Below are positions 19,870 through 28,559 of a DNA stretch of 64,000 nucleotides, piece after piece. The notes beneath the pieces are model-generated. The model made no database searches, had not been told where the DNA came from, and was given only the letters and a program-made list of their open reading frames with translations. This DNA comes from Oscillospiraceae bacterium (GTDB lineage Bacteria > Bacillota > Clostridia > Oscillospirales > Oscillospiraceae). Location: the NCBI GenBank assembly GCA_017434755.1, contig JAFRER010000021.1, forward strand, positions 124,001-188,000. The letters are read 5' to 3'. How positions within the stretch are numbered: the first letter of the stretch is position 1; every line of letters begins with the position of its first letter. Position numbers and translations under genes: made by a program.

Positions 19870-21108
19870 ATGGTTTTCCCACTTATCATCACAACTATAG
19901 AGGCCGCTTTTGCCTTTTTCCTGCTGTACCGCACCGGGGCACTCACCCGCTTCAGACATATTGCGGTATCTGCCGCCCTGATCTGCACTGCTTTTCTGAT
20001 CCGTTATCTCTTTCTCCCCGTTGAAACGGCAGACTATCAGGATTTTCTGACCAGATGGGTAGCCTGGTTTTCGGAGAACGGCGGCTTTTCCGCGCTGAAG
20101 AATCCAATCGGCAATTACAACATCCCTTATCTGTATTGTCTCGCGGCGTTTTCCTATCTTCCCGCAAAGGATCTGTATCTGATCAAGGCCCTGAGCGAGT
20201 TCTTTGACATCATCCTTGCATATTCCGTATGCAGCATCGTCTCCCTGTTCCACAAAAACAGCTGGATCCGTATTGGCGCCTTCTCTCTCGTGCTCCTGTG
20301 GCCGACTGTACTCCTCAACGGCGCGTACTGGGGCCAGTGCGACAGTATCTATACCGCGCTCGCCCTGCTTGGCATATACTGCGCGCTTAGCGATAAGCCG
20401 GTACGTAGCATGATCTGCATCGCCCTGAGCTTCAGCTTTAAGCTGCAGGCCGTTTTTATCATGCCGGTCTGGGCAGTGTTCCTGTTCTGCGGAATAATAA
20501 AATGGAAGCACATCCCCGTGTTCCCGCTTACATACGTTATCACAGTCCTTCCGGCAGTCCTGGCGGGCAGACCATTCATCGACACGATCACCCTTTACTT
20601 CAACCAGATGGATTCCATCGGAACCGGACTCAATTACAATTCGCCTTCTGTTTTCTCCTTCTGGGATCACAAATCCCCGCCCGCAGATCCCTCCGTTCTT
20701 ACAAACCTCGGGATAGCGCTCGCCTTCGTGTTCATGGCTGCCGTTCTGTTCATTTGCTTCCTGTACAGAAAAAAGCTTACGGCAAAGCACATTCTACTCG
20801 CGGCAGCCGTGCTCGCCACGGGTATCCCCTTCCTACTCCCGAGAATGCACGACAGGTACTTTTTTCCGGCGGACGTTCTCACGCTCTGCCTCGCATTTAT
20901 TGTGCCTGAGACCGCTCCCTGTCCGGTGCTAACTGTCTTTGCCTCCTTCCTCGCTTATTACGCTTATCTGAACATGCGCTATCTGCTTGTGATGAAATAC
21001 GGAGCCTTCGCTCTGATTCTGTCCCTGATCCTGCTCATTGCCGCGTTTATCGTGATGCTCCGGCAGGCAAAAAGCAGCGGTCCTGCCAGGCTTGAAAAAT
21101 ATTCTTGA
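19870..21108 (+). CDS. GT-C family membrane glycosyltransferase (Gpi18/GT87-like)
   Basis: 412 residues with about 10 hydrophobic segments. ADYQDF after the first helices supplies the acidic residues typical of the first GT-C loop, and NGAYWGQCDSIYTAL matches the WGQxDS signature of Gpi18-like mannosyltransferases and GT87 proteins. Such enzymes transfer a sugar from a polyprenyl-phosphate donor on the outer face of the membrane. The acceptor cannot be told. The only nearby upstream sequence is CCGAGG, a modest ribosome binding site, directly after the hairpin. Its stop codon overlaps the -35 box of the tRNA promoter. Confidence 0.75.
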   Translation: MVFPLIITTIEAAFAFFLLYRTGALTRFRHIAVSAALICTAFLIRYLFLPVETADYQDFLTRWVAWFSENGGFSALKNPIGNYNIPYLYCLAAFSYLPAKDLYLIKALSEFFDIILAYSVCSIVSLFHKNSWIRIGAFSLVLLWPTVLLNGAYWGQCDSIYTALALLGIYCALSDKPVRSMICIALSFSFKLQAVFIMPVWAVFLFCGIIKWKHIPVFPLTYVITVLPAVLAGRPFIDTITLYFNQMDSIGTGLNYNSPSVFSFWDHKSPPADPSVLTNLGIALAFVFMAAVLFICFLYRKKLTAKHILLAAAVLATGIPFLLPRMHDRYFFPADVLTLCLAFIVPETAPCPVLTVFASFLAYYAYLNMRYLLVMKYGAFALILSLILLIAAFIVMLRQAKSSGPARLEKYS

Positions 21109-21133
21109 CAAATATTCTGCAAATACATATAAT
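21105..21133 (+). promoter_or_regulatory. Perfect consensus sigma-A promoter of tRNA-Leu
   Basis: TTGACA (21105-21110), 17 bases, TATAAT (21128-21133). It overlaps the stop codon of the glycosyltransferase and leaves about 70 bases of 5' leader before the mature tRNA. The remaining gene-free bases up to 21474 hold the tRNA and two hairpins. Confidence 0.93.
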
Positions 21134-21209
21134 AACCGATGCACCCTAAAAGGTGCCGCTGAGACTGTATGGCTTCCTTAAATGCGGATGACGCACCCCG
21201 GCGATATAT

Positions 21210-21294
21210 GCGAGAGTGCTGGAACTGGTAGACAGGCACGTTTGAGGGGCGTGTGTCGACCGACGTGGGAGTTCAAGTCTCCTCTCTCGCACCA
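21210..21294 (+). tRNA. tRNA-Leu (anticodon GAG), CCA encoded
   Basis: Acceptor stem GCGAGAG (21210-21216) pairs with CTCTCGC (21284-21290), then discriminator A and CCA (21292-21294). The anticodon stem CACGT/GCGTG encloses loop TTGAGGG with anticodon GAG at 21244-21246, reading CUU/CUC. A long variable arm and the T-arm sequence GTTCAAGTC are as expected for tRNA-Leu. Confidence 0.97.
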
Positions 21295-21295
21295 G

Positions 21296-21327
21296 AAAGG
21301 CTCTGATCATACGATCAGAGCCTTTTT
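21296..21327 (+). terminator. Terminator of tRNA-Leu
   Basis: AAAGGCTCTGATC (21296-21308), loop ATAC, GATCAGAGCC (21313-21322) followed by T5. Confidence 0.93.
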
Positions 21328-21411
21328 GATTCTGTTCCCTGTCAAGGGGGGGTCTTCCATATCCGTCATTCTCCGGTAAATCGACGAACGGCAAAGTCAA
21401 CTGACAGCAAC

Positions 21412-21467
21412 AAACAGGAAACGCACCTGCAAGATCCTTTTCGATCCCGCAGATGCGTTTCCTGTTT
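21412..21467. terminator. Hairpin downstream of the GerMN lipoprotein gene
   Basis: AAACAGGAAACGCA...CTGC and GCAG...TGCGTTTCCTGTTT pair over about 18 bases around a long loop, ending 8 bases from the lipoprotein stop codon. The T-run is poor, so it may be a terminator of the minus-strand operon or an RNA-stabilising hairpin. Confidence 0.55.
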
Positions 21468-21474
21468 CATCCTG

Positions 21475-22461
21475 TCAGTCACTGAATGTGTTTTCAAATG
21501 AAAGCGGAAAATCATAGATAGCATGACCGGTTTCCAGCTCTTTGCCTTCGACCGTCAGTCGCAGACTTTGCGCTCCCGTTGCCTCAAGGAAGGTGTTGGT
21601 TAGGCCCGCGATGGTAAGCGCTTCTCCGGATGTGCCCATCCTGCAAACGTAGTCCCTGAATTCGCCGCTCAGATCGAGGTGCAGCGTGCCCTCTGCATCT
21701 GTCTCACAGCTGAGCAGTTCCGTTTCACGTGGAATGACATGGGCGGTCTTCAGAGCATAGAGGATGTATGATGCTTCCCTGCTGTATACCGGCACATCCG
21801 CGGTGAGCAGATACATGACCTGATCATCGGGGAAATAGACTCTGACGTGCTCCGGGCGCTCCAGCGCGAGGCCTTCATAGAGGGCGGCAAAGAGCATGTC
21901 GGCATCAAGGGCGTCCCAGCTTCCCTGCGGCGTGTAGCCCGCATCTTCGAGCACGGCGGTATCGCCAAAAGTGAGCGACATGGCGGTTGACCAGATCGCG
22001 CTGAACTTTTCGGGAAAGTCGATGGGAACGCCGTTCTCCGTCTCCGCATCGGGGCTCAGATCATGGCCGGATGCAAAGCTCTCGCCGGTCTTCTTTACCT
22101 TTGCGATGCGGTCAGGAGAATCCTCCGCTTCGATGGAAACATACCAGTCGAGCAGCATGGCGGCGTATTTTGCGGCATTGAGGGAACTGCCGGCCGTTCC
22201 GGGATAGTATCTCCCATATATATTCTTGAGCACTTCACAGCCGGCTGTCACGGACGGATCTTCCGCAGCGGCGGCATCAGGCACGGGCTCCTCAGGCTCC
22301 GGCTCCTGCACTGACGCTGTCTCCTGCACAGGCAACTCAGCCTCCGTCGGAACGGAGGGTGCCGGAACAGACGAGGCGCTTTCCGCAGCGCAAGCGGAAA
22401 TGCCAAGGCACAGCGCAAGGATCAAGCAGAAAGCAAGGGCGTTTTTAAGGTAATGCTTCAT
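21475..22461 (-). CDS. GerMN-domain lipoprotein
   Basis: 328 residues. A lipoprotein signal ends ISAC (Cys about 24), followed by a Pro/Glu/Ala-rich linker to about residue 70. The C-terminal 90 residues (IPRETELLSC, GTLHLDLSGEFRDYV, LTIAGLTNTFLEATGAQSLRLTVEG) match the GerMN sporulation and spore-germination domain, as found in GerM and in LpqB-like lipoproteins. The middle is unassigned. It starts 12 bases after thrH stops and CGGAG precedes its ATG, so it is probably cotranscribed with thrH although functionally unrelated. Confidence 0.8.
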   Translation of the reverse strand: MKHYLKNALAFCLILALCLGISACAAESASSVPAPSVPTEAELPVQETASVQEPEPEEPVPDAAAAEDPSVTAGCEVLKNIYGRYYPGTAGSSLNAAKYAAMLLDWYVSIEAEDSPDRIAKVKKTGESFASGHDLSPDAETENGVPIDFPEKFSAIWSTAMSLTFGDTAVLEDAGYTPQGSWDALDADMLFAALYEGLALERPEHVRVYFPDDQVMYLLTADVPVYSREASYILYALKTAHVIPRETELLSCETDAEGTLHLDLSGEFRDYVCRMGTSGEALTIAGLTNTFLEATGAQSLRLTVEGKELETGHAIYDFPLSFENTFSD

Positions 22462-22473
22462 TATTCGCTCCGG

Positions 22474-23073
22474 TCAAAGCACTGCTTTTATGGCGGCGAG
22501 CAGATCGTTGAACTCCTCGAACGCGGGGAGCTCAGGATAGTCGGCTTTGATCTTTTCGGTGGTTCTGAAAAGGAAGCCGTATTTGCTCGCATGGATCATT
22601 TCGAGGTCGTTGTAGCTGTCCCCGGCCGCTATCGTGTCGAAGCCCATGGACTGCATGGCTTTCACGCTGGTGAGCTTCGAGTGCGCACAGCGCATTTTGT
22701 AGCCGGTGATCTCTCCGTTTTCGGAGACCTCGAGGGTATTGCAGAAGATGCTCGGCCAGTCGAGCTTTTTCATGAGAGGTTTTGCAAACTGCTCGAAGGT
22801 GTCGCTGAGGATAACCACCTGCGTGATGCTGTGGAGCTCATCGAGGAACTCCTTTGCGCCGGGCAGCGGATCGATCTTCGCAATGGTATCCTGGATCTCC
22901 CGCAGGCCCAGACCGTGCTCCTTCAGGATGCCGATGCGCCATTTCATCAGCTTGTCGTAGTCGGGTTCGTCCCGGGTGGTCCTGCGGAGCACCGGGATGC
23001 CGGAGGCCTCGGAAAAGGCTATCCATATCTCAGGGGTAAGAACTCCCTCCATATCCAGACAGACTATATTCAT
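22474..23073 (-). CDS. thrH: ThrH-type phosphoserine phosphatase / homoserine phosphotransferase
   Basis: 199 residues. HAD-superfamily enzyme. Motif I is C-L-D7-M-E9-G-V, the DxE form typical of ThrH, followed by PEIWIAF and TTRD-PDYD-LM; motif II is ILSDTF and motif IV AAGDSYND. ThrH of Pseudomonas dephosphorylates phosphoserine and can transfer the phosphate to homoserine, giving O-phosphohomoserine. Its gene lies 31 bases after thrC, whose enzyme consumes that product, so here it may feed threonine synthesis in place of ThrB; no thrB is seen in the window. AAGGAG precedes the ATG. Confidence 0.9.
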   Translation of the reverse strand: MNIVCLDMEGVLTPEIWIAFSEASGIPVLRRTTRDEPDYDKLMKWRIGILKEHGLGLREIQDTIAKIDPLPGAKEFLDELHSITQVVILSDTFEQFAKPLMKKLDWPSIFCNTLEVSENGEITGYKMRCAHSKLTSVKAMQSMGFDTIAAGDSYNDLEMIHASKYGFLFRTTEKIKADYPELPAFEEFNDLLAAIKAVL

Positions 23074-23104
23074 ATCGTTCTCCTTATATCTGCATTAGTA
23101 TTGT

Positions 23105-24562
23105 TTATTTCGACAGGATTTCGAGCACGTAGGCCAGCATGTCCTCTTTTTCGATCACATCGGTGTGGAGAACTTCAGCACTCTCGAGGTTTGCAAGGTT
23201 TGCCGGCACGGGGACGCCGCTGAGTTCGTTGAGACGCCGCATCACGGCAAATTCGTCCTCTTCCGGCTCTTCGCCGAGGGCTCTGAGGCAGGCTGCGGGG
23301 AATTTATACGGCGAGGCAGTGGACAGCACCACCACGGGCTCGTCTCCGAAGCTGTCCATGAAGCAGTCGCACACGTTCCATGCCACGGCGGTGTGCGGAT
23401 CCATAAGGTAGCCGTATTCGCGGAAGACTTTCCCGATGGTCTCTATGGAGCTCTCGTCGTCGCAGGTTCCGGCAGCAAAGCCGTTCTGGAGCTTTCTGAG
23501 CAGTTCCTCGCTGATCTCATACCTGCCTTCTTCGCTGAGCTTTTTCATCAACCCGGCAACATATCCCTCGTCTTCCGAGAGCAGGAAGAGAAGCCTCTCC
23601 AGATTGCTGGAAACAAGGATGTCCATCGAGGGTGAATTTGTCTTGTAGAATTCCCTGCGTTTATCGTACACGCCGGTTGTGATGAAGTCGGTAAGGACTT
23701 TGTTCTGGTTCGAGGCGCAGACCAGCGTTCCGACGGGAAGGCCGAGGAGTTTTGCGAACCACCCGGCGAGGATGTCGCCGAAGTTGCCGGTGGGCACAAC
23801 ATAGTGCACCGTGTCACCGACACGGATCCTGCCTGCCGAGACCAGGTCGGCATAGGCCCTGAAATAGTACATCACCTGCGGGGCAAGTCTGCCGATGTTG
23901 ATGGAGTTCGCGGAGCTGAGGCTCTTGCCGCCGAGATCCATGTCTCTGCAGGCTGCGAAGACCTTCTTCACGCCCGTCTGGGCATCGTCGAAGTTGCCGC
24001 GCACCGCGCAGACCTTCACGTTGGCGCCCTTCTGGGTGCTCATCTGAAGCTCCTGCACACGGCTGACGCCTTTATACGGATAAAATACGACTATGCGCGT
24101 GCCCGGGACATCGTGGAAGCCCTCAAGGGCGGCCTTACCCGTGTCCCCGGAGGTTGCCGTGAGGATCACCACGTCGTCCTTTGCCCCCTGCAGGGCGCGG
24201 CCGGCAGTGACCAGCTGCGGGAGAACGCTCAGGGCAACGTCCTTGAACGCGCTCGTGGGTCCGCGAAAGAGCTCAAGGATGTATCTGTCACCCACCTTGA
24301 CTGTGGGAGTGAGATCCTCGGTCTCGAATTTGTTGAGATAGGCTCTTTCAACCAGCTCCCGCATGTCCGGAAAGTCCGGCAGAAGCGCGTGGAGGATGCT
24401 CGCGGACATATCCCTTGATGAACAGCCGAGCGCGGCCTTCCAGTCAAAAGCGATCTTAGACGGATCGGCGATATACAGTCCGCCGTCAGGGGCTATGCCG
24501 TCCAGCACGGCGGTCACGGAATCTGCTCTGTATGCGCTGCTTCTTGTACTCTGGTATTCCAT
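23105..24562 (-). CDS. thrC: Threonine synthase
   Basis: 485 residues, the long form. It converts O-phosphohomoserine to threonine with pyridoxal phosphate. The PLP lysine is K107 in GPTSAFKDVAL, and TATSGDTGKAAL and HYVVPTGNFGDILAG are the phosphate- and substrate-binding blocks. Ribosome binding site AAGGAGGAA. It follows the PAP2 gene by 24 bases and is followed by thrH. Confidence 0.96.
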   Translation of the reverse strand: MEYQSTRSSAYRADSVTAVLDGIAPDGGLYIADPSKIAFDWKAALGCSSRDMSASILHALLPDFPDMRELVERAYLNKFETEDLTPTVKVGDRYILELFRGPTSAFKDVALSVLPQLVTAGRALQGAKDDVVILTATSGDTGKAALEGFHDVPGTRIVVFYPYKGVSRVQELQMSTQKGANVKVCAVRGNFDDAQTGVKKVFAACRDMDLGGKSLSSANSINIGRLAPQVMYYFRAYADLVSAGRIRVGDTVHYVVPTGNFGDILAGWFAKLLGLPVGTLVCASNQNKVLTDFITTGVYDKRREFYKTNSPSMDILVSSNLERLLFLLSEDEGYVAGLMKKLSEEGRYEISEELLRKLQNGFAAGTCDDESSIETIGKVFREYGYLMDPHTAVAWNVCDCFMDSFGDEPVVVLSTASPYKFPAACLRALGEEPEEDEFAVMRRLNELSGVPVPANLANLESAEVLHTDVIEKEDMLAYVLEILSK

Positions 24563-24586
24563 GTAGGTTCCTCCTTCAGTATGGGA

Positions 24587-25399
24587 TCACTTTGCCAGAT
24601 GAGCGCCGCCTCCGCGGCTCGAATATCTGTTCTTCGATGAGTCCTCCGGCTCCGGTGCGGAATGGCTGCCTCCGCTCCCGCCTGAGGGCAGGGATACTTT
24701 GATCTTGGGTATTCTGATCTTTCTTTTGGTCTTTTTCTCCGGAAGTTCGCATCCGAAGAACTCCATCGCTCCGTTATAGAAGTAAACAAGAGCCGCCGAG
24801 AGGAGTATGCCGCCGATTATGTCCGTGAACCAGTGGACGCCGGAAATGAGCCTGCCGACCACCATCACCGCGATGATGACATAGCTTGCGATCCTTGCGG
24901 CCTCACAGAGCACTGCGTTTTTCGTCAGTCTGCTGATCTGCGCGGGAGCTGTCATCATGATGCAGATGACGAGCACCGTATGGGAGGAAGGATACGAGGC
25001 CTCGAGGCCTTCGTCGAGGATAACGGGCCTGTAGTTGACCACGCAGAGTTCAAAGAAGACATAGGCCAGCAGGACGACTGCGTAAAACACACCGAGGATG
25101 ATGATCTCCCGGTCCACTTCGCGCAGGCTCCGCGTACGGACGAACTGGAGCACTCCGACTGCCGCAAAACCCGCGGCTGTGGCCAGAGCAAGCACGCCGA
25201 GCAGCTTGGTGAGCGTCTCGAAGAATGGATGCTGGCCGATGATGCGGGCAATGAAGCCGTTCAGTGCCGCGAAGCCGACCGTTGAGTCCTCCGGGCCGAT
25301 GGCCTTTACATCTATCACTTTTATAAGCAGCGTGAATGCCACGAAGATCGCGAGCCAGATCACGCCTTTTTTAAAATGTTCCCTGAGGAAACTCTCCAT
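24587..25399 (-). CDS. PAP2-family membrane phosphatase
   Basis: 270 residues from the ATG at 25399, chosen because GGGGAGG lies 6-7 bases upstream; a longer in-frame start at 25447 would run through a hairpin. Six hydrophobic segments. The PAP2 motifs are N-Y-R124-P, P-S-S-H140 and G-R183-x5-H189-x3-D193. The charged tail of about 50 residues is Lys-, Gly- and Ser-rich. Family members dephosphorylate lipid phosphates such as undecaprenyl pyrophosphate or phosphatidic acid; the substrate is unknown. Its ribosome binding site overlaps a terminator hairpin. Confidence 0.85.
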   Translation of the reverse strand: MESFLREHFKKGVIWLAIFVAFTLLIKVIDVKAIGPEDSTVGFAALNGFIARIIGQHPFFETLTKLLGVLALATAAGFAAVGVLQFVRTRSLREVDREIIILGVFYAVVLLAYVFFELCVVNYRPVILDEGLEASYPSSHTVLVICIMMTAPAQISRLTKNAVLCEAARIASYVIIAVMVVGRLISGVHWFTDIIGGILLSAALVYFYNGAMEFFGCELPEKKTKRKIRIPKIKVSLPSGGSGGSHSAPEPEDSSKNRYSSRGGGAHLAK

Positions 25400-25431
25400 A
25401 AAAAACCTCCCCGCTGCACCGGGCAGCGGGG
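25400..25431 (-). terminator. Terminator-like hairpin whose 3' arm overlaps the PAP2 ribosome binding site
   Basis: Minus strand: CCCCGCTG, seven-base loop, CAGCGGGG (25409-25431), then AGG and T6 (25400-25405) directly before the PAP2 ATG. The 3' arm GCGGGG plus AGG is the PAP2 Shine-Dalgarno. It would both end htrA transcription and hide the PAP2 ribosome binding site on read-through RNA. Confidence 0.75.
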
Positions 25432-25476
25432 ATATTATATCATGCATTATGGATATATCAAAGTTTTTTATGAAGA

Positions 25477-27003
25477 TCAGCCGAAGTAGTCTCCCCAGCC
25501 GAAGCCGAAGGGATTTCCGCCGTAGCCGTATCCGTAAGGATCGTAGGTATCGTCCTCTTCCTCCGCGAAGATGACCTCCGCGGACTGCTTCTGCTCGCCG
25601 ATGACCACCTTGATCTCGATCTCTTCCCTGTCTCTGTAAACCGAGAGTGTGATGATGTCGCCGGGCTTCTTCGACGTGACGATGTTCACCAGTTCGCCGC
25701 TCGTAGTAATGTCCACACCGTCCACGGCATAGATGATATCATTTTCCTTGAGACCGGCTTCATCTGCCGGAGCACCCGGGGTCACGCTCGCGACCCTTGC
25801 TCCGCTCCTCGCGTAGATGGAGGCGTCCTCGCTGACGGTCATCACGGAGACTCCGATGTAGGGCTTGGAGATGTAGCCGTTTTCGATGATGCTTGAGACG
25901 ATGTTCTTCACGCTGTTGATCGGGATCGCAAAGCCGATGTTGTCGATGGAAGCGGTGCCGGACATTGCAGATGTTGAATACTTGGCATTGGTGATACCGA
26001 TGACTTCTCCGTAGAGATTGAACAGGGCACCTCCGGAGTTGCCGGAGTTGATGGCGCAGTCGGTCTGGATGAGAGACATGCTGTTGTTGCCGGAAAGGGT
26101 GACGTTCCGGTTGAGCGCGCTGATGACGCCCTGCGTGAGGCTGAAGGTGAGCTCGCCGAGCGGATTGCCGATCGCGATGACCGTATCGCCGACATTCATG
26201 TTGGCGGAATCGCCGAGAACAACCGGCGTGAGCCCTTCCGCTTCGATCTTGAGGACTGCGATATCGTTGTTCTCATCTCCGCCCACAATGGCCGCCTTGT
26301 ACTTATCGCCGTCAAAGGTGGTGACGGTGATGCTGCGGCTTCCCTCAATGACGTGGTAATTCGTGATCACATAGCCGTCTTCCGAGATGATAAAGCCGGA
26401 TCCGGAAGCGGCGGAAGGAGTGGAGTAACCCCAGTAGTTGGTGGTCCCCTCGGCGCTTATGCCCACCGTGGAGGCAACGTTGACGGCATATACTTCCGCT
26501 GCGGTCATGAGCCTGCCGGTATCGACGTCGTTGGCGCTGATAATCGAGGTGTCTCTCCTGCCGGTGAGGATGCTGACAGCGTCTTCATCCGCTCCGGCTT
26601 CCTGGGCAGCAGGTTCCTGTGTGGATTCGGGAAGAACTTCCTGGACCGCTGCGGGCTCCTCGGTCACTGCGCTTCTGTCCCCCGCTCTGTTCATCATGAA
26701 CATTGCACCGCCTATGCCGGCGGCGCCGCCGATGAGTGCGCAGCAGAGGATCAGCGCCAGGACTCTGAAAAATCCGCCCTTTTTCTTTTTCTTCGGAGCG
26801 TCAGGCAGATCCCTGAACACCGGCGCGGCAGGACGGGCTGTCTCGCGCGGCGGCGTTGCTGCAGACTCCGCAGGTGCTGTGGCAGCAAATTCAACGGAAG
26901 GCGAAGCTTCGCTCTGTTCCGCCAGGTCGCTGCGTACTATCCTTTCTCCCGTTTCCGGATCGAAGTTATATCCGCCGGTATCGATTCTGTTTTCTTCGTT
27001 CAT
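25477..27003 (-). CDS. htrA: HtrA/DegP-like serine protease with PDZ domain
   Basis: 508 residues. A cytoplasmic Ala/Pro-rich N-terminus and one transmembrane helix (about 78-104) precede a trypsin-like domain with catalytic H217 (TNYHV), D247 (NNDIAVL) and S323 (NSGNSGGAL). One PDZ domain follows (about 385-485). The extreme C-terminus is Gly/Tyr/Asp-rich (PYGYGYGGNPFGFGWGDYFG). Known role: quality control of extracytoplasmic proteins. AAGGAGAGGG gives a strong ribosome binding site; TATAAT near 27040 on the minus strand is a possible -10 box without a good -35. Confidence 0.93.
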   Translation of the reverse strand: MNEENRIDTGGYNFDPETGERIVRSDLAEQSEASPSVEFAATAPAESAATPPRETARPAAPVFRDLPDAPKKKKKGGFFRVLALILCCALIGGAAGIGGAMFMMNRAGDRSAVTEEPAAVQEVLPESTQEPAAQEAGADEDAVSILTGRRDTSIISANDVDTGRLMTAAEVYAVNVASTVGISAEGTTNYWGYSTPSAASGSGFIISEDGYVITNYHVIEGSRSITVTTFDGDKYKAAIVGGDENNDIAVLKIEAEGLTPVVLGDSANMNVGDTVIAIGNPLGELTFSLTQGVISALNRNVTLSGNNSMSLIQTDCAINSGNSGGALFNLYGEVIGITNAKYSTSAMSGTASIDNIGFAIPINSVKNIVSSIIENGYISKPYIGVSVMTVSEDASIYARSGARVASVTPGAPADEAGLKENDIIYAVDGVDITTSGELVNIVTSKKPGDIITLSVYRDREEIEIKVVIGEQKQSAEVIFAEEEDDTYDPYGYGYGGNPFGFGWGDYFG

Positions 27004-27119
27004 TTGATCCCTCTCCTTATGAGTTTTTCTTATGGTTGAATTATAGTTTGATCAACCTTAAAGGAACTTTAAATGAAGACTGTGATATATGAACAGTTCA
27101 TTAACTAATAAGGAGAGAC

Positions 27120-27156
27120 AAAAAAAGCAGGACCGCATCTTCAGATGCGGTCCTGC
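27120..27156 (-). terminator. Terminator of the small tail-anchored protein gene
   Basis: GCAGGACCGCATC (27127-27139), loop TTCA, GATGCGGTCCTGC (27144-27156); on the minus strand it is followed by T7. Confidence 0.93.
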
Positions 27157-27179
27157 GCAGATTTACTGTTTTGTTCAGA

Positions 27180-27554
27180 TCAGATGAACCAGCCGATCAC
27201 GGCCGCAACAGCGGCGGCAACTGCAGCGATGGTGCAGATTAGGGTGGTCTTCTCCTGCTTCTCGAGCTTTGCCTTGAGTTCGGCTATGACTTTCTCAGGG
27301 CCGCCGTCCGGTGCGGGACCGGGCATCGATGGAGGTGCCGGTCTGTCCTTGCAGGGCGCTTTGAGCATATCCTTGAGTTCGTCGATGGCCTGCTGGGTAT
27401 CGAAAGCAGTATCCTGCACTTCCTTTGCAAGATCTCCGATGCTTCCGATTATCTCAGCCTTCATCGCCTCATTGCTGGTGAGCACATCTCCCTGAACGGC
27501 AAGCAGTTCGTTGGCTACAACGTCCATTTCTTCGATCATTTCGTTTTCTTCCAT
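27180..27554 (-). CDS. Small tail-anchored coiled-coil protein, unknown function
   Basis: 124 residues. Acidic, helix-forming N-terminal half (about 1-65), a Pro-rich linker (about 70-87), a short coiled coil and a C-terminal hydrophobic helix of about 20 Ala/Val residues ending GWFI. It is predicted to be anchored at the C-terminus with the rest in the cytoplasm. AAGGAAGG precedes the ATG. I do not recognise the family. It has its own terminator and is probably monocistronic. Confidence 0.75.
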   Translation of the reverse strand: MEENEMIEEMDVVANELLAVQGDVLTSNEAMKAEIIGSIGDLAKEVQDTAFDTQQAIDELKDMLKAPCKDRPAPPSMPGPAPDGGPEKVIAELKAKLEKQEKTTLICTIAAVAAAVAAVIGWFI

Positions 27555-27645
27555 GATGACACCTTCCTTTATTATTCTTTATCGAGTCCTCTGCACATAT
27601 AATACTGTATCGCTCCGCTTTTTTAAATAGTTTTTTGCATTTTTA

Positions 27646-28419
27646 TCAATATGTCTCTATCAGCAGCCTGTCTCCGAGCCCGAAGGGGTCCGCACCGTCC
27701 GGGATGACGCAGTTTGCGGGGATCCTCAGGCTTGTCAGAGATTCCGCTCCCTCGAACACGTCCGCGCTCAGCTCCTTTACGGATGCCGGGAACTTCAGCG
27801 ACTTCAGAGACGAACAGCCGGCAAATACCCTGCTGCCCATGGTCACCAGTCCTTCCGACATGCGGACCTGTTCAAGCCTTTCGCAGTTTTCGAAGGCACT
27901 GTCCCGGATGATGATGACGCTGTCCGGGATGTGGACCTTCTGAAGCTTGGCGCAGTCTCTGAACGCTCCTTCGCAGATCTCCACAACGGGATACTGCTTC
28001 CGGACCGACTTCTCGATGGTGATGTATTTCATGTTCTTCGCTCCGCCGACGCTGCCCACCACGTAGGCGGCATTGTTTCGGATCTCATATACGACGGAGT
28101 TTTTTTCAACCTTCGGGTATTCTATCTGCGCCTGTTCCGGCTGCTGGTTGTAGTCTGGTATCACCACGCCGGTATCCGTAACCATATGCGTTTCCGCCGG
28201 AGCGGCAACCTCTGTCGGGGTCTCCGTATCCTCCACGGCAGACTCCCTGTCCGAGAACAGAAGGGCGATCACCGCCGCGAAAAACAGCAGGACAAAGACC
28301 AGACTGAATATCCTTGCCGGGCTTCTCTCCTTTTTCGGGCTTACAGACAGATTGGCATCATCGACCTTTATTACATCCTCTTCTGCCGTATTCTGTTTTT
28401 TTCTTGAAAAAAGATCCAA
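27646..28419 (-). CDS. Membrane-anchored BspA-type leucine-rich repeat protein
   Basis: 257 residues from a TTG start at 28417-28419, chosen because AGGAG lies 9 bases upstream. A longer in-frame reading to ATG 28542 would translate through a 16-bp inverted repeat and gives non-globular sequence. One transmembrane helix (about residues 38-56) precedes an acidic linker and LRR_5/BspA repeats (CEGAFRDCAKLQKVHIPDSV, DSAFENCERLEQVRMSEGL, SRVFAGCSSLKSLKFPASV). Probably an extracellular binding module; ligand unknown. Confidence 0.78.
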   Translation of the reverse strand: MDLFSRKKQNTAEEDVIKVDDANLSVSPKKERSPARIFSLVFVLLFFAAVIALLFSDRESAVEDTETPTEVAAPAETHMVTDTGVVIPDYNQQPEQAQIEYPKVEKNSVVYEIRNNAAYVVGSVGGAKNMKYITIEKSVRKQYPVVEICEGAFRDCAKLQKVHIPDSVIIIRDSAFENCERLEQVRMSEGLVTMGSRVFAGCSSLKSLKFPASVKELSADVFEGAESLTSLRIPANCVIPDGADPFGLGDRLLIETY

Positions 28420-28493
28420 TATAGTATTCTCCTGCTGCGCCGCACGCGGGACAGTCTGAAAAGCGTACAGCGCGTGGTATTGTCTTGGTTGCA

Positions 28494-28530
28494 ATGCATA
28501 AAGGAGCGCGGCCAGCGCTCCTTTATGCAT
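28494..28530. terminator. 16-bp perfect hairpin downstream of module A
   Basis: ATGCATAAAGGAGCGC (28494-28509) and GCGCTCCTTTATGCAT (28515-28530) around a five-base loop. The T-run is only TTT, within the stem. It lies 30 bases past the end of the DUF35-carrier gene and is the likely end of that operon. Confidence 0.65.
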
Positions 28531-28559
28531 GATCATTATCATTCGGGGCTGCCGAGGGT

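Noticed and set aside
28420-28542. An upstream extension of the BspA-like protein to ATG 28542
   Set aside because: It would translate a 16-bp inverted repeat; the TTG at 28419 has AGGAG at the right distance and begins just before the membrane anchor.
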